Origin: Sphingopyxis sp. H053 | GTDB taxonomy: Bacteria > Pseudomonadota > Alphaproteobacteria > Sphingomonadales > Sphingomonadaceae | Direction: 5' to 3' | Assembly (NCBI RefSeq): GCF_001468225.1 | Contig: NZ_LNRU01000012.1 | Location: 1-64,000 of the forward strand | DNA length: 64,000 nucleotides | Shown here: one piece after another, positions 42,118 through 53,705 of the stretch | Position numbering within the stretch: the stretch's first letter is position 1 | Layout: each line of letters opens with the position of its first letter | Notes under the pieces: generated by a model | What the model was told of the DNA's origin: nothing | Seen by the model: the letters and a program-made list of their open reading frames with translations, nothing else | The model's database searches: none | Made by a program: the position numbers and the translations under genes

Positions 42118-42735
42118 ATGTGCAATGATTATCGGCTCGAAATTGACATCGCGTCGATCGCCGAGGACTTCGACAACCTCCAGATCAAGATCGACATGCC
42201 CGAGGGCGCACCGAACGTGCCGGCGCGCGAGGATGTCCGCATCACCGATACAGCGCCGATCGTGAAGAGCAGCGACGGCGCCGCCGCCGGATCGCTCGTC
42301 AACCGGCGCTGGAGCTGGCCCGGACAGGGCGGCAAACCGGTCTATAATGTGCGCTCGGAGCGCCGCGATCTCGGCATGCAGCGATGCCTCGTCCTCTGCG
42401 ACGGTTTCTATGAGTTCACCGATCCCACCGACCCTGCGCAGAAGCGGCTCGACAAGTGGCTGTTCACGCTGAAGGACCATCGCTGGTTCTGCATGGCCGG
42501 CGTCTGGCGCGACAGCCATGTCGGCGAAGCCTTCAGCCTCCTGACCATGGACGCAGGTCCCGACATCGCACCCTATCACCATCGCCAGATCATTCCGCTG
42601 CCACGCGATCAATGGGCCGCTTGGCTCGATCCGCGCGTTCCGGCCGAGGACATATTGAAATGGCTTCCCGAAGGCAGCCTCGAGGTGACGCAGGTATATG
42701 GTAAGCCGCCTGCACAAGGCGCTCTTGCCTTATGA
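42118..42735 (+). CDS. SOS response-associated peptidase (SRAP/HMCES family)
   Basis: 205 residues. Starts MCNDY, giving the catalytic Cys2 once Met is removed. Other conserved positions: Asn in VYNVRSER, Glu in LCDGFYEF, and His in PYHHRQIIP. SRAP proteins form a covalent link with abasic sites in single-stranded DNA and protect it from cleavage. Its promoter region contains a LexA box 36 bases upstream, so it is an SOS gene. The DUF1810 gene follows with an ATGA overlap. Confidence 0.88.
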   Translation: MCNDYRLEIDIASIAEDFDNLQIKIDMPEGAPNVPAREDVRITDTAPIVKSSDGAAAGSLVNRRWSWPGQGGKPVYNVRSERRDLGMQRCLVLCDGFYEFTDPTDPAQKRLDKWLFTLKDHRWFCMAGVWRDSHVGEAFSLLTMDAGPDIAPYHHRQIIPLPRDQWAAWLDPRVPAEDILKWLPEGSLEVTQVYGKPPAQGALAL

Positions 42736-43169
42736 CGAACGAAGAGGGACTCGATCTGTTCGTGACCGCGCAAGAGCAAATCTACCCGCGCGCGCTCGGC
42801 GAGATTCGCCGCGGCAAGAAGTGCTCGCACTGGATGTGGTTCATATTCCCGCAGCTGGCAGGCCTTGGCCGAAGCGCGACGTCGAAGCTCTACGGTCTCG
42901 CGGGAGCCGATGAGGCGCGGGCCTATCTGGCCCATCCGCTTCTCGGCGCGCGCTATGCCGAATGCGTCGAAGCGATCCAGGACCTGCCGGCAAGCGACCC
43001 GGTGGCGGTCTTCGGCGAGGTCGACGCCGTCAAGCTGCGTTCATCGCTGACATTGTTCGAGGCCGTGAGCCGGCGGCCGCTCTTCTCCGCCGCGCTCATC
43101 CGCTGGTTCGGCGGCGAGCGCGATGAGCGCACCCTCGGCCTGCTCAGCCGCGACGACAGCATGCCGTGA
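42732..43169 (+). CDS. DUF1810 family protein
   Basis: 145 residues, matching DUF1810 over its whole length: LGEIRRGKKCSHWMWFIFPQ, split by a short loop, LAGLGRSATSKLYGL, and EAYL-type HPLLGARYAEC. The function is unknown; DUF1810 is related to the NADAR/YbiA fold. It overlaps the SRAP gene by ATGA and is probably expressed with it under LexA. It ends 12 bases before the convergent cytochrome b561 gene. Confidence 0.82.
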   Translation: MTNEEGLDLFVTAQEQIYPRALGEIRRGKKCSHWMWFIFPQLAGLGRSATSKLYGLAGADEARAYLAHPLLGARYAECVEAIQDLPASDPVAVFGEVDAVKLRSSLTLFEAVSRRPLFSAALIRWFGGERDERTLGLLSRDDSMP

Positions 43170-43181
43170 CGCCGACGCGTG

Positions 43182-43739
43182 TCAGCCGCGCGGATTGCGA
43201 AACAGCGGCAGCATCCGGTGGAGCACTTCGTCCTTGTCGAAAAAATGATGCTTGAGCGCGCCGAGAACATGCAGCGCGAGCACGACGTAAATGGCCTTCA
43301 CCATCAGCTTGTGTATGTCGCCGAGCTCTTCGGCGAGATCCTCGTTCAGCGGTAGCGGAAGATTGGGCGCGGGCACGGCGCCGTAAAGCGGCACTTCAGG
43401 CGCCCCGCCCGCCGACGCTGCGGCCCAGCCGAGAAGCGGGGCGCCGATCATCAGCACATAGAAGAGGACATGGGTCGTGCGCGCGAGCATCCGTTCCCAT
43501 GACGGCATGCCGCCGGGGAAGGCCGGCCAGGGATGGCCGAAGCGCCAACCGAGCCGGATAATGCTGAGCGCGAGGATCGTGATCCCGACCGATTTGTGCA
43601 GATGATAATAGCCAAGTTTCTCGCTGTCCGAGGCGTCCTCCATCCAGCCGCCAAAGGTGGCATTGGCGATGATCAGGATGGCGATCGTCCAGTGCAGGAC
43701 GATCGAGACGGTGGAATAGCGGCTGTGATTCTCACGCAT
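43182..43739 (-). CDS. cytochrome b561 family protein
   Basis: 185 residues from the ATG at 43739; the longer open frame upstream is an imuA shadow. Four membrane helices with conserved His: VSIVLHWTIAILII, YYHLHKSVGITIL, MIGAPLLGWAA, and VVLALHVLGALKHH. These di-haem b561 proteins move electrons in the inner membrane and oxidise quinol, often to superoxide in defence against oxidative stress. Divergent from imuA with 222 bases between. Confidence 0.82.
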   Translation of the reverse strand: MRENHSRYSTVSIVLHWTIAILIIANATFGGWMEDASDSEKLGYYHLHKSVGITILALSIIRLGWRFGHPWPAFPGGMPSWERMLARTTHVLFYVLMIGAPLLGWAAASAGGAPEVPLYGAVPAPNLPLPLNEDLAEELGDIHKLMVKAIYVVLALHVLGALKHHFFDKDEVLHRMLPLFRNPRG

Positions 43740-43927
43740 GATTCGCCTCGCAATAGGTCCGTCACCGGTCTTCCAATGCTTTGGCGGCGATCCTCGTTCC
43801 GTCAGCAGGACGCAGCCGTCACGATCATGAGCCCAATTTGTTTCGCTTTTACAGAGGCCGGGCGGAAGGCGCGCACCGATTCCCGGCGGTTCGTCGCGGC
43901 CCGCTTGACGCGCCCTTTGACTCGGTG

Positions 43928-43942
43928 GAACATAAAGGGAAC
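43928..43942 (+). promoter_or_regulatory. LexA box upstream of imuA
   Basis: GAAC-ATAAAGG-GAAC on the + strand, which is GTTC-CCTTTAT-GTTC on the other, matching the alphaproteobacterial LexA consensus. It ends 19 bases before the imuA ATG and controls the imuA-imuB-dnaE2 operon. Confidence 0.88.
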
Positions 43943-43961
43943 ATTTGAGTCGATATTTCCC

Positions 43962-44750
43962 ATGAGCACGACGCCCCAATCTGCACCTCGGCCAAGTGCC
44001 AGAGATATCGACGTGCTTCGCGCGGCGGTGGCGCGTGTAGCCGCCTCGCGCGGGCCGGTCTTGCCGTTCGGCGTCGGGCCGGTCGATCATCTTCTCGCTG
44101 GCGGCGGGCTCGATGGCGCAGGCCTGCACGAGGTCACGGGCGCCTCGGCAAGCTGGAGCGATGACGCTGCGGCAACGCTCTTCGCGGCTGGAATCGCGTC
44201 GCGCTTCGCGGCGGCGCCCGACGTGTCGGCGCTCTGGGCGCTGACGCGGTTCGATCTCTATGCCCCCGGTCTCGAACAGGCGGGGCTCGGTCCGGACCGC
44301 GTGCTCTATGCTCAAGGCAGGACCGACAAGGAACTGCTGGCGCTGTGCGAGGACGCGCTGCGCGACGGTTCGCTCGCCTGCGTCGTTGCCGAAGTGAAAG
44401 CGGCCGATCAGACCGCGACGCGCCGGCTGCAACTGGCAGCATCCGAGGGCAACACGCCGATGATCCTCTATCGCCGGTACCGGCGTTATGGCCAATGCCC
44501 GCTCGCCGATCCGTCGCTCGCAATGACCCGCTGGCGCATCGGCACCTTGTCGTCGGGCCGCCTCGCCTCGCCCGGCGTCGGGCGCGGGCGCTGGAATGTC
44601 GAGCTGGTCCGGCAGCGCGGCGGGCCGCCTTTTTCCCTCGAACTGGAGGCGTGCGATGACCAGGGTCGCCTCGCTCTTCCTGCCGCAACTGCCGATCGAG
44701 CGGTTGCGCCGGGCAGAACGGACACCGTCGCATTCGGGCACGCCGCCTGA
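43962..44750 (+). CDS. imuA: ImuA, SOS mutagenesis cassette RecA-like protein
   Basis: 262 residues. ImuA-family protein: PFGVGPVDHLLAGGGLDGAGLHEVTG near residues 36-61 (split by a Gly turn) matches the degenerate RecA-like nucleotide-binding region. It is the first gene of the imuA-imuB-dnaE2 cassette, in which ImuA and ImuB support mutagenic translesion synthesis by DnaE2. A LexA box lies 19 bases upstream. Its 3' end overlaps imuB by 95 bases in another frame, so translation is coupled. Confidence 0.85.
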   Translation: MSTTPQSAPRPSARDIDVLRAAVARVAASRGPVLPFGVGPVDHLLAGGGLDGAGLHEVTGASASWSDDAAATLFAAGIASRFAAAPDVSALWALTRFDLYAPGLEQAGLGPDRVLYAQGRTDKELLALCEDALRDGSLACVVAEVKAADQTATRRLQLAASEGNTPMILYRRYRRYGQCPLADPSLAMTRWRIGTLSSGRLASPGVGRGRWNVELVRQRGGPPFSLELEACDDQGRLALPAATADRAVAPGRTDTVAFGHAA

Positions 44751-46457
44751 TCGGGCGCGGGCGGGTCCGCGCTTCCCCGAGCCTGTCGACGACAATCCCG
44801 GCACCTGTTCGGTGCCGCGCGGCGGCGGCTGGCGTCCGGGCGCGCGCTGGGCGCAAGGCACGCACTCCGGCGAGCCGTCGCTCGACGCCCTCCCGGCGCA
44901 CCAGCGACCGACGATGCGCGAGCTCGGACGGCGGAGCGAAGCTGCCGCACCGGTGTTCCGGGCGTTGCGCTCGGACGACGGGACGTCGGGCGGGATCGCT
45001 GCGCCGCTGCCGCCGCTCTGGGGCCTCCGTCCGACGATCGTCGTCGCGCGAACCGGCCAGCGCGACGTCGTGACCGCCGCCTGTCCGGCGGCGCTCGATC
45101 TCGGCCTCGTGCCCGGCATGGCGGCCGCCCATGCCCGCGCGCTGGTCTCCGATCTCGACATACTCGATGCCGCACCCGACGCCGATCGCGCGTGGCTCGA
45201 TCGCCTTGCGCTCCACGCCGCCCGCTGCTGGACGCCGACGGCGGCAGTGTCGGGCATCGACGGGCTGTGGCTCGACCTGTCGGGCACGACGCATCTCTTC
45301 GGCGGCGAAGAGCGTTTCGCGGCGCGTCTGCTCGGTTTTCTACGGCGCCTCGGCTTCACCGCGCGTGTCGCGATCGCCGGCACGCCCGGCGCCGCTCACG
45401 CGCTCGCACGCGATGGCGGCGCGGGCGTGCGGATCTTGCCGGAAGGAGGCGAGAGCGAGGCGCTGGCGCCTTTGCCGCTGGCGGCGCTCCGGCTGGCGCC
45501 GGAGGCGCTCGCCGCGGCGGCGCGCTTCGGGATCGAGCGGATCGCCGATCTTTATCCGATGCCGCGCGGGCCATTGGCCCGGCGGCTCGGGCGCGGCGCG
45601 GTCGAGCGGCTCGACCAGGCGCGAGGGTTCGTACCCGAGCCGATCGTGCCCGTCGTCCCGTTCGACATGCCCGAGGCGCGCCGTTCCTTGCTCGAGCCGA
45701 TCGGGACCGCCGAGGCGATCGAGCAGGTCATCGCCGACCTGCTCGGCGATCTCGTGCTCGCGCTGCGCGAGCGCAGTCTTGGCGTGCGGAGCCTCGTCTT
45801 GCGCTGCGACCGGCTCGACATGGGCGCGCAGTTCGTCACCGTCGGCACGGCGCGCGCGACGCGCGATGCGAAACATCTGCTGCGCCTGTTCAGGCTCCGG
45901 ATCGACCGGATCGAGCCGGGGCTCGGGATCGAGACGATGGTTCTCGCGGCGCCGCAGGTCGAAGCGCTGGCGCCCGAGGCGATCGCCGCCGTGCTCAACA
46001 CGGCACGCCAGGCGCCCGACCTCGCTCCGCTCGTCGATGCGCTGGCCGGCCGCGCCGGCGATGCCGCGCTGTTCCGCCTGTCCGCGATCGAAAGCGATGT
46101 CCCCGAGCGCGCGATCGTGCGCGCCGGGCCTTTGGCCCAGCCTGCCGGCTGGCCCGTCTGGCCGCGGCCGATCCGGATGCTCGCGCGGCCCGAGGCGCTG
46201 TCGGGCGTCGTCGCCTTGCTTCCCGACCATCCGCCGCGCCGCTTCGCGTGGCGCGGGCGGAGCTATGCGGTGGTCGCAGGCGATGGCCCCGAGCGCATCC
46301 ATGGCGAATGGTGGCGCCGCCCGGGCGAGATGTGGGCGGTTCGCGACTATTTCCGGGTCGAGGCGACAAGCGGCGAGCGCTTCTGGCTCTTCCGCCGCGG
46401 CGACGCGATCACCGACAAGACGGGTGACCTCAGCTGGTACATGCACGGCGTGTTCGG

Positions 46458-46461
<4 letters not shown>
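44656..46461 (+). CDS. imuB: ImuB, Y-family polymerase-like protein
   Basis: 601 residues, longer than the usual 450-520 because of an N-terminal low-complexity insert (about residues 20-120, rich in Pro, Arg and Gly). Y-family fold: [51 protein letters not shown], and [18 protein letters not shown]. ImuB lacks polymerase activity and recruits DnaE2 to the sliding clamp. It overlaps dnaE2 by ATGA. The start is chosen by the MTR-SLFLP motif. Confidence 0.88.
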
Positions 46462-49667
<3,206 letters not shown>

Positions 49668-49817
49668 TGGTGGCCAAATGCTCCGGTTGCAGGACCACTC
49701 CCTCCTTGGCTGCCTGACTGCGGGCCTCGGCTCGCCTCATGCCGTCAACCCCCTGCGGGGGTTCGCCCTCGCGTACCGCTCGGTGACGGCGGCTCGCGGG
49801 CCCTTCGGTCGGCGCCA

Positions 49818-49833
49818 TCGGGGATGGTCCCGA
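49818..49833 (+). promoter_or_regulatory. hairpin before DUF736 copy 2
   Basis: Arms TCGGGG (49818-49823) and TCCCGA (49828-49833), loop ATGG, one G-T pair. It ends 20 bases before the ATG and matches the GGGATGGTCCC core of the hairpin at 26911-26927. Confidence 0.45.
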
Positions 49834-49853
49834 GCAACCCAAGGAGACACGAC

Positions 49854-50174
49854 ATGGCCACCATCGCAAATCTCACCGTCAAGGCCGACGGCAGCTTCGA
49901 AGGCACGCTGACGACCCTTCTGGTCACCGCGCCGATCGCGATCGTCCCGAACGGCCGCAAGGTGAAGGACAATGAGCCCGACTTCCGCGTGATCGCGCGC
50001 AAGAACGGCTACGAGGTCGGCGCCGGCTGGACCCGCACGTCGCAGTCGAACGGCACCGAATATGTCTCGGTCACCCTTTCGGCCCCCGAATTCGGCACGA
50101 TCTACGCGAATATCGCGAACGCGCCCGGCGACGATCCGATGAAGAAGGTGCTTATCTGGAACCCGCCGAGCTGA
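49854..50174 (+). CDS. DUF736 family protein, copy 2
   Basis: 106 residues. MATIANLTVKADGSFEGTLTTL at the N terminus (22 residues, split after ADG), PDFRVIARKNGYEVGAGWTR, YVSVTLSAPEFGTIYANI and a final LIWNPPS, the DUF736 pattern. It is closer to the canonical family than copies 3 and 4. Ribosome site AAGGAGA. A hairpin lies upstream and a terminator directly after the gene, so it is a single-gene transcription unit. Confidence 0.87.
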   Translation: MATIANLTVKADGSFEGTLTTLLVTAPIAIVPNGRKVKDNEPDFRVIARKNGYEVGAGWTRTSQSNGTEYVSVTLSAPEFGTIYANIANAPGDDPMKKVLIWNPPS

Positions 50175-50180
50175 CCCCAG

Positions 50181-50213
50181 CGGCCCCGCCTTCGGGCGGG
50201 GCCGTCATTTTTC
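50181..50213 (+). terminator. rho-independent terminator after DUF736 copy 2
   Basis: Perfect 10-bp stem CGGCCCCGCC / GGCGGGGCCG with a TTCG loop (50181-50204), followed by TCATTTTT. It starts 7 bases after the stop and overlaps the end of the DUF1289 gene on the other strand. Confidence 0.88.
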
Positions 50214-50378
50214 CTGCGTGAGTTTCGCCAATCGGCGCGGAAGCTCCGAGGCCAGCTTGCGCTGCTGGAATGGCGAGGCCTTCTTCCAGCTCCGGCATTC
50301 GGACTGGGTGCGGCCGCAGCCGGGGCACCAGCCCGTCCGACCGTCGAACGCACATAATTCGATGCAGGGCGAACGCAT
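50205..50378 (-). CDS. DUF1289 family protein (small Cys-rich)
   Basis: 57 residues, missed because of length. The DUF1289 pattern is exact: MRSPCIELCAFDGRTGWCPG, then CGRTQSECRSW, and LPRRLAKL. The four to five Cys (at 5, 9, 18, 21 and 28) suggest a bound metal or Fe-S cluster. The function of the family is unknown. It lies 3 bases downstream of the dmeF stop on the same strand and is likely co-transcribed with dmeR and dmeF. Confidence 0.85.
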   Translation of the reverse strand: MRSPCIELCAFDGRTGWCPGCGRTQSECRSWKKASPFQQRKLASELPRRLAKLTQEK

Positions 50379-50381
50379 CGC

Positions 50382-51344
50382 TCAGTTGCACTCGATCGTG
50401 ACGTGACGCAGCTCGTGGACCGGCGCGAGGCGCTCGCGGATCGCCGCGCCGGTGAGACCGGCAGGCCCGGCGACGCTGACGATCGCGGCATGCGCGTCGG
50501 GTCCGAGGCGCCATACGTGAAGATCGACGATCCGGGCATCGCCGGGCGCCTCGACCAGCTCGCGGACTTCCTCCGCCACATGATCGTCGCTCCGGTCGAG
50601 CAGGACCGCGGCCGTGTCGCGCATCAGGCTCCACGACCAGCGCGCGATCACGATCGCGCCGACGATCCCCATTACGGGGTCCATCCACACCCATCCGAGA
50701 TAGCGTCCCGCAAGCAGGGCTGCGATGGCGAGCACCGACGTCAACGCATCGGCAAGCACATGCACATAGGCCGAGCGCAGATTATTGTCGCCGCTCTGCG
50801 CCATTGGCCCATGGTTGTGATGATGATCGTCGCCATGGCCATGGCCATGACCATGGTGATGTCCGTGCCCATGACCATGGTGATGCCCGCCCGACAGCAG
50901 GAAGGCGCTCGCAATGTTTACGCCAAGGCCAACCGCCGCGACGACAGTCGCCTCGAGAAAAGCGACGTTGGTCGGATTGAACAGTCGCGACACCGCTTCG
51001 ACGCCGATGCCGAGCGAAACAAGCCCGAGCGCCATCGCCGAGGCAAATCCTCCGAGATCGCCGACCTTGCCGGTTCCGAAGCTATAGGCCGCGTTGTGCG
51101 CATTGCGCTTCGCATAACCATAAGCGATCGCCGCCACGCCGAGGGCACCGGCATGCGTCGCCATGTGGAAACCATCGGCGAGCAGCGCCATCGATCCCGT
51201 GATGTAGCCGGCGATGATCTCGCCGACCATCATCAGCGCGGTCAAAACGACGACGAGCAGCGTGCGCCGGGCATTCTCGTCATGTGACGCGCCCAGGAAC
51301 ATATGATCGTGGACACGCGCGTCCGCGATGGGGGTAGTGGCCAT
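50382..51344 (-). CDS. dmeF: cation diffusion facilitator, DmeF-like Co/Ni exporter
   Basis: 320 residues. Six membrane helices, with the metal site in ALLADGFHMATHAGALG (D and H) and ADALTSVLAIAAL. A long His/Gly loop (about residues 153-177: HHHGHGHGHHH and more) lies between helices 4 and 5. The N-terminal HDHMFLGASHDENARR is typical of DmeF. It exports Co2+ or Ni2+ from the cytoplasm by proton exchange. A repressor gene lies 9 bases upstream, giving a dmeR-dmeF operon. Confidence 0.88.
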   Translation of the reverse strand: MATTPIADARVHDHMFLGASHDENARRTLLVVVLTALMMVGEIIAGYITGSMALLADGFHMATHAGALGVAAIAYGYAKRNAHNAAYSFGTGKVGDLGGFASAMALGLVSLGIGVEAVSRLFNPTNVAFLEATVVAAVGLGVNIASAFLLSGGHHHGHGHGHHHGHGHGHGDDHHHNHGPMAQSGDNNLRSAYVHVLADALTSVLAIAALLAGRYLGWVWMDPVMGIVGAIVIARWSWSLMRDTAAVLLDRSDDHVAEEVRELVEAPGDARIVDLHVWRLGPDAHAAIVSVAGPAGLTGAAIRERLAPVHELRHVTIECN

Positions 51345-51353
51345 TATGCGATC

Positions 51354-51629
51354 CTATTTGCTGTAGCGGCGGATAACGGTGAGCAACTCCTCGGCACCGG
51401 CCGCGCGCTCGGCGTCGGTCAGCCCCGGGCGCGAGACATGCTCCTCGAGATGATCGGAGATCACTTCCTCGATGAGCCCGGCGACCGCGCCGCGGACTGC
51501 CGCAACAAGATGCAGGACTTCGGCGCACGGCGCTTGCGACTGGAGCGCTCGCTCGATCGCGCCAACCTGTCCGCTGATGCGGCGGACGCGCGCAATGAGT
51601 TCGGAATTATCGCCTGAAAGATGTGCCAT
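51354..51629 (-). CDS. dmeR: RcnR/CsoR-family metal-responsive repressor (DmeR-like)
   Basis: 91 residues from the ATG at 51629; longer starts are shadows. Family features: LIARVRRISGQVGAIERAL, Cys in QAPCAEVLHLVAAVRG, and the His pair in SDHLEEHVSRPG. The four-helix repressor binds Co or Ni and then releases DNA. Translation start overlaps a C-tract (G-tract on the coding strand) that is a good candidate operator. Confidence 0.86.
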   Translation of the reverse strand: MAHLSGDNSELIARVRRISGQVGAIERALQSQAPCAEVLHLVAAVRGAVAGLIEEVISDHLEEHVSRPGLTDAERAAGAEELLTVIRRYSK

Positions 51630-51633
51630 AGGG

Positions 51634-51652
51634 ATACCCCCTACCCCTACCC
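51634..51652 (-). promoter_or_regulatory. candidate DmeR operator (G-tracts)
   Basis: On the coding strand GGGTAGGGGTAGGGGGTAT. CsoR/RcnR-family repressors bind G-tracts flanked by AT, and this lies 5 bases upstream of the dmeR ATG, where it would also overlap the ribosome site. The rest of the 332-base gap 51630-51961 shows nothing more than the hairpin at its right end. Confidence 0.55.
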
Positions 51653-51919
51653 AAGGCAGAAGGCAAGCAACCTCGTGTGGAGAGGCACGATCGCCAAGTC
51701 CCACTACAGGGGCCACGGCGCACGCAGATTGTGGTCCGGGAGGAAGGCGCAAGGGCCTCCAGTCCCCGCGAAACCATACCCGCTCTCGATAGCCGCTGAT
51801 CCCTGGGCTCGAAGCCGGGCCTCCTTCAATCAACCCGTGAAGGGTCCGCTACGCTTCGCGTGCGGCCGCAGCCTTGCTGCGGTGATTGCGGCCCGCCCCC
51901 GGCCGGCGGGGCGACTGTC

Positions 51920-51939
51920 GAGCGGGAACGGTCCCGCTC
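51920..51939 (+). promoter_or_regulatory. hairpin before the 54-residue gene
   Basis: Perfect 8-bp arms GAGCGGGA (51920-51927) and TCCCGCTC (51932-51939), loop ACGG, 22 bases before the ATG. The same GGGA-N-TCCC core as the hairpins at 26911 and 49818. Confidence 0.55.
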
Positions 51940-51961
51940 CGAAAGGACAGGAGCCAAACCC

Positions 51962-52126
51962 ATGCCGCTTTCCACCGCTCAATCGCTCGGCTGGAGCCTC
52001 GCCCGCACGATGATGACGATCATCGTCCTTATCGAAACGACAAAAGGCTATGCGGTGATGCCCATCGAAGAGTTCGACGGCGACCCCGAACACATCGTGT
52101 GCGAATATGACCCGTTCAACCGCTGA
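51962..52126 (+). CDS. small hypothetical protein
   Basis: 54 residues, ATG with GGACAGGAG upstream. A hydrophobic stretch (MMTIIVLIETTKGYAVM, about residues 17-33) could be a membrane segment or a beta core. The C terminus is acidic (EEFDGDPEHIVCEYDPFNR). No family is recognised. It shares its leader hairpin type with the DUF736 and HU genes and lies just before the DUF736 copies of the transfer region, so it probably belongs to that set. Confidence 0.5.
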   Translation: MPLSTAQSLGWSLARTMMTIIVLIETTKGYAVMPIEEFDGDPEHIVCEYDPFNR

Positions 52127-52249
52127 GCCCGCAAAATTTGCCCCGCGATGGTTCCAGTTCCGGTTCCGTCGCGGGCGGCTGTCTGCTAGATTGACGGTGC
52201 AGACCGCGCTGTGGTGGTGGTGGAGAGCGCGTCCCCAGGGAGGACGCTC

Positions 52250-52738
52250 GTGACTTTCATGCTTATCCTCGGCGCTGCCGCAGGCCTCTATCTCATCTGG
52301 CTTCTGTTCCGGCTGGCGGCACTCGCGCTGCCGCTTGGCACCGGCATTGCTCTCGCCTTCGAACTTCTGGACCGGGGCTATGGCATTGGCGCTGCCCTTG
52401 CGATGGCATTCCTGGCGGGGATCCTGCTCCATCTTGCTGGACGGCACCTCTACGCGCACGGCGGATCGACATTGCTGCGAGCCTGTGTCGCAATGCTCTT
52501 CCTCCTCCCGGCGGGGGTCGCAGGCTATTATGGCATGACGGGGATCGTGCGGCTCTTCGCTACGGAGGGCATGCTGGTGGCGATCCTGCCTATGCTCGCT
52601 GCCGTCGTCGCCGCCGTGGCGGCGGTCCGGGGACTTAACGGGTCTTCGGTGGATGCAATTGGTGTCGGCGACCGGGAACGTGACGATCGCGCACCCGCGA
52701 TCCCGGCCTCCGCTTCGCCCGCTTCCGACCGCCTCTGA
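52250..52738 (+). CDS. multi-pass inner-membrane protein
   Basis: 162 residues from a GTG with AGGGAGG upstream; ATG at 52259 and further starts upstream are possible. Four to five hydrophobic segments: MLILGAAAGLYLIWLLF, AALALPLGTGIALAFEL, GAALAMAFLAGILLHLA, ACVAMLFLLPAGVAG, and AILPMLAAVVAAVAAV. The C terminus is polar. It is not assigned to a family. It sits in the accessory end of the transfer region and could belong to it. Confidence 0.55.
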   Translation: MTFMLILGAAAGLYLIWLLFRLAALALPLGTGIALAFELLDRGYGIGAALAMAFLAGILLHLAGRHLYAHGGSTLLRACVAMLFLLPAGVAGYYGMTGIVRLFATEGMLVAILPMLAAVVAAVAAVRGLNGSSVDAIGVGDRERDDRAPAIPASASPASDRL

Positions 52739-52956
52739 GTCCTTCGCTCCCGCCGCAGGAACACGGTCTCTTCCCTGCGCGATCTGCCGGCAAGCCGCTG
52801 CGCTGAGCCCGCTGGCCGCAACGGCGCTCCCCGATTTTCTTCCCCCGGCGTGCCGCCGTTCCTCGCGGACCAAGAAAATCGCTGCGCTGCCGTCCTTTGC
52901 TTCGCTCCGGGCCTGCGGCTGCGGCGCGGTCTCCTTTCCGGCCACCGATGCGCATC

Positions 52957-52977
52957 GAGACCGCGATCCTGCGGCTC
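52957..52977 (+). promoter_or_regulatory. hairpin before DUF736 copy 3
   Basis: Arms GAGACCGC (52957-52964) and GCGGCTC (52971-52977) pair with one mismatch; loop GATCCT. It ends 23 bases before the ATG and resembles the HU leader hairpin. Confidence 0.45.
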
Positions 52978-53000
52978 GAAAGCAAGGAAAGGACTTCAAG

Positions 53001-53312
53001 ATGGCCAAGATCGGAACCTTCAAGAAAGCGAAGGGCGAATATCGGGGCGCAATCGCGAGCCTCGCCCTCTCGGTCGACGCGGTTCGCATCGTCCCCGAGG
53101 ACAATCCCAAACCCAGCGCTCCGACCCACCGCATCTATGTCGGCGACGTCGAGGTGGGTGCGGCCTGGGAGAAGACCAGCCAGGACGACCGCACCTATCT
53201 CTCGACCAAGTTCGACGACCCGAGCTTCACCGCGCCCATCTTCGCGCAGCTCTTCGAAGGAAGCGACGGCGACTATGACCTCGTCTGGACCCGTCCCCAG
53301 CGGCGGGACTGA
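53001..53312 (+). CDS. DUF736 family protein, copy 3
   Basis: 103 residues, ATG with AAGGAAAGGA upstream. MAKIGTFKKAKGEYRGAIASL, IYVGDVEVGAAWEKTS, and a final YDLVWTRPQRRD fit DUF736. It lies 183 bases before the split transfer regulator. A strong hairpin follows. The long open frame upstream is leader, not coding. Confidence 0.85.
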   Translation: MAKIGTFKKAKGEYRGAIASLALSVDAVRIVPEDNPKPSAPTHRIYVGDVEVGAAWEKTSQDDRTYLSTKFDDPSFTAPIFAQLFEGSDGDYDLVWTRPQRRD

Positions 53313-53319
53313 TCGAGCA

Positions 53320-53359
53320 CGCCGCCCGGCCGCAAGCCGGGCGGCGATACTCTCATTTT
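53320..53359 (+). terminator. terminator-like hairpin after DUF736 copy 3
   Basis: Perfect 11-bp arms CGCCGCCCGGC (53320-53330) and GCCGGGCGGCG (53336-53346), loop CGCAA, then ATACTCTCATTTT. Confidence 0.6.
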
Positions 53360-53495
53360 GAGGCTTTTCGCGCGGGGATTCTCCGCCGCAATGCGTTACG
53401 ATGATCCTTTGCATGCCGCTAACCATGTTCCAGCCGATGCGGGCAAGCTGCTGATAGGCTTTGCTTTCATTCCTGAAGATCAGCCGGAGGTGCGA

Positions 53496-53705
53496 ATGGA
53501 TCAGGTCGTCGATTGGCAATCGCCATATTTTCCGAGAATATTCGAAACATATGATCGCGCCGATTTCGCGCAGGAGTTCCTGCGCCGAAGCCCGGCCTAT
53601 CGCCGCGCCTATCGTTCGGCCGCGTTGGCGCCGACGCGGCGGCGCACCGCGCGCCTCGCTGGGCTGGCGCGACGATGGGGGTTGGTCTTTCGCCCTAGAC
53701 CCTGA
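53496..53705 (+). CDS. N-terminal half of split transfer activator (DUF6499-like)
   Basis: 69 residues in this frame, start ATG with GGAGG 6 bases upstream. MDQVVDWQSPYFPRIFETYD, then FAQEFLRRSPAYRRAYRSA, is the DUF6499-type segment that in related elements precedes DUF2285. The frame ends at 53703-53705 just past RWGLVFRPRP, while the next frame (+1) continues the protein. In ICEMlSymR7A, FseA is made from two such genes by programmed +1 frameshifting, so this is probably the same arrangement. Fused length would be 260 residues. Confidence 0.65.
   Translation: MDQVVDWQSPYFPRIFETYDRADFAQEFLRRSPAYRRAYRSAALAPTRRRTARLAGLARRWGLVFRPRP
53688..53691 (+). promoter_or_regulatory. candidate +1 ribosomal frameshift site TTT-C
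   Basis: In frame one the codons are GTC TTT CGC CCT AGA CCC TGA. A +1 slip of tRNA-Phe from TTT to TTC (53689-53691) gives GLVF-ALDPDRS and enters the DUF2285 frame. The stop of frame one is only 12 bases downstream. Site placement is inferred. Confidence 0.5.

Noticed and set aside
43740-45383. Long minus-strand extension upstream of cytochrome b561
   Set aside because: It is the shadow of imuA and imuB; the b561 sequence begins at the ATG at 43739.
50820-50900. CAT/CCATGG-rich tandem repeats as a possible repeat element
   Set aside because: They encode the His/Gly loop of DmeF and are explained by the protein.
53461-53691. Independent start for the DUF2285 frame at 53461
   Set aside because: Residues before the slip point do not resemble the family, whereas the other frame does; fusion explains both.
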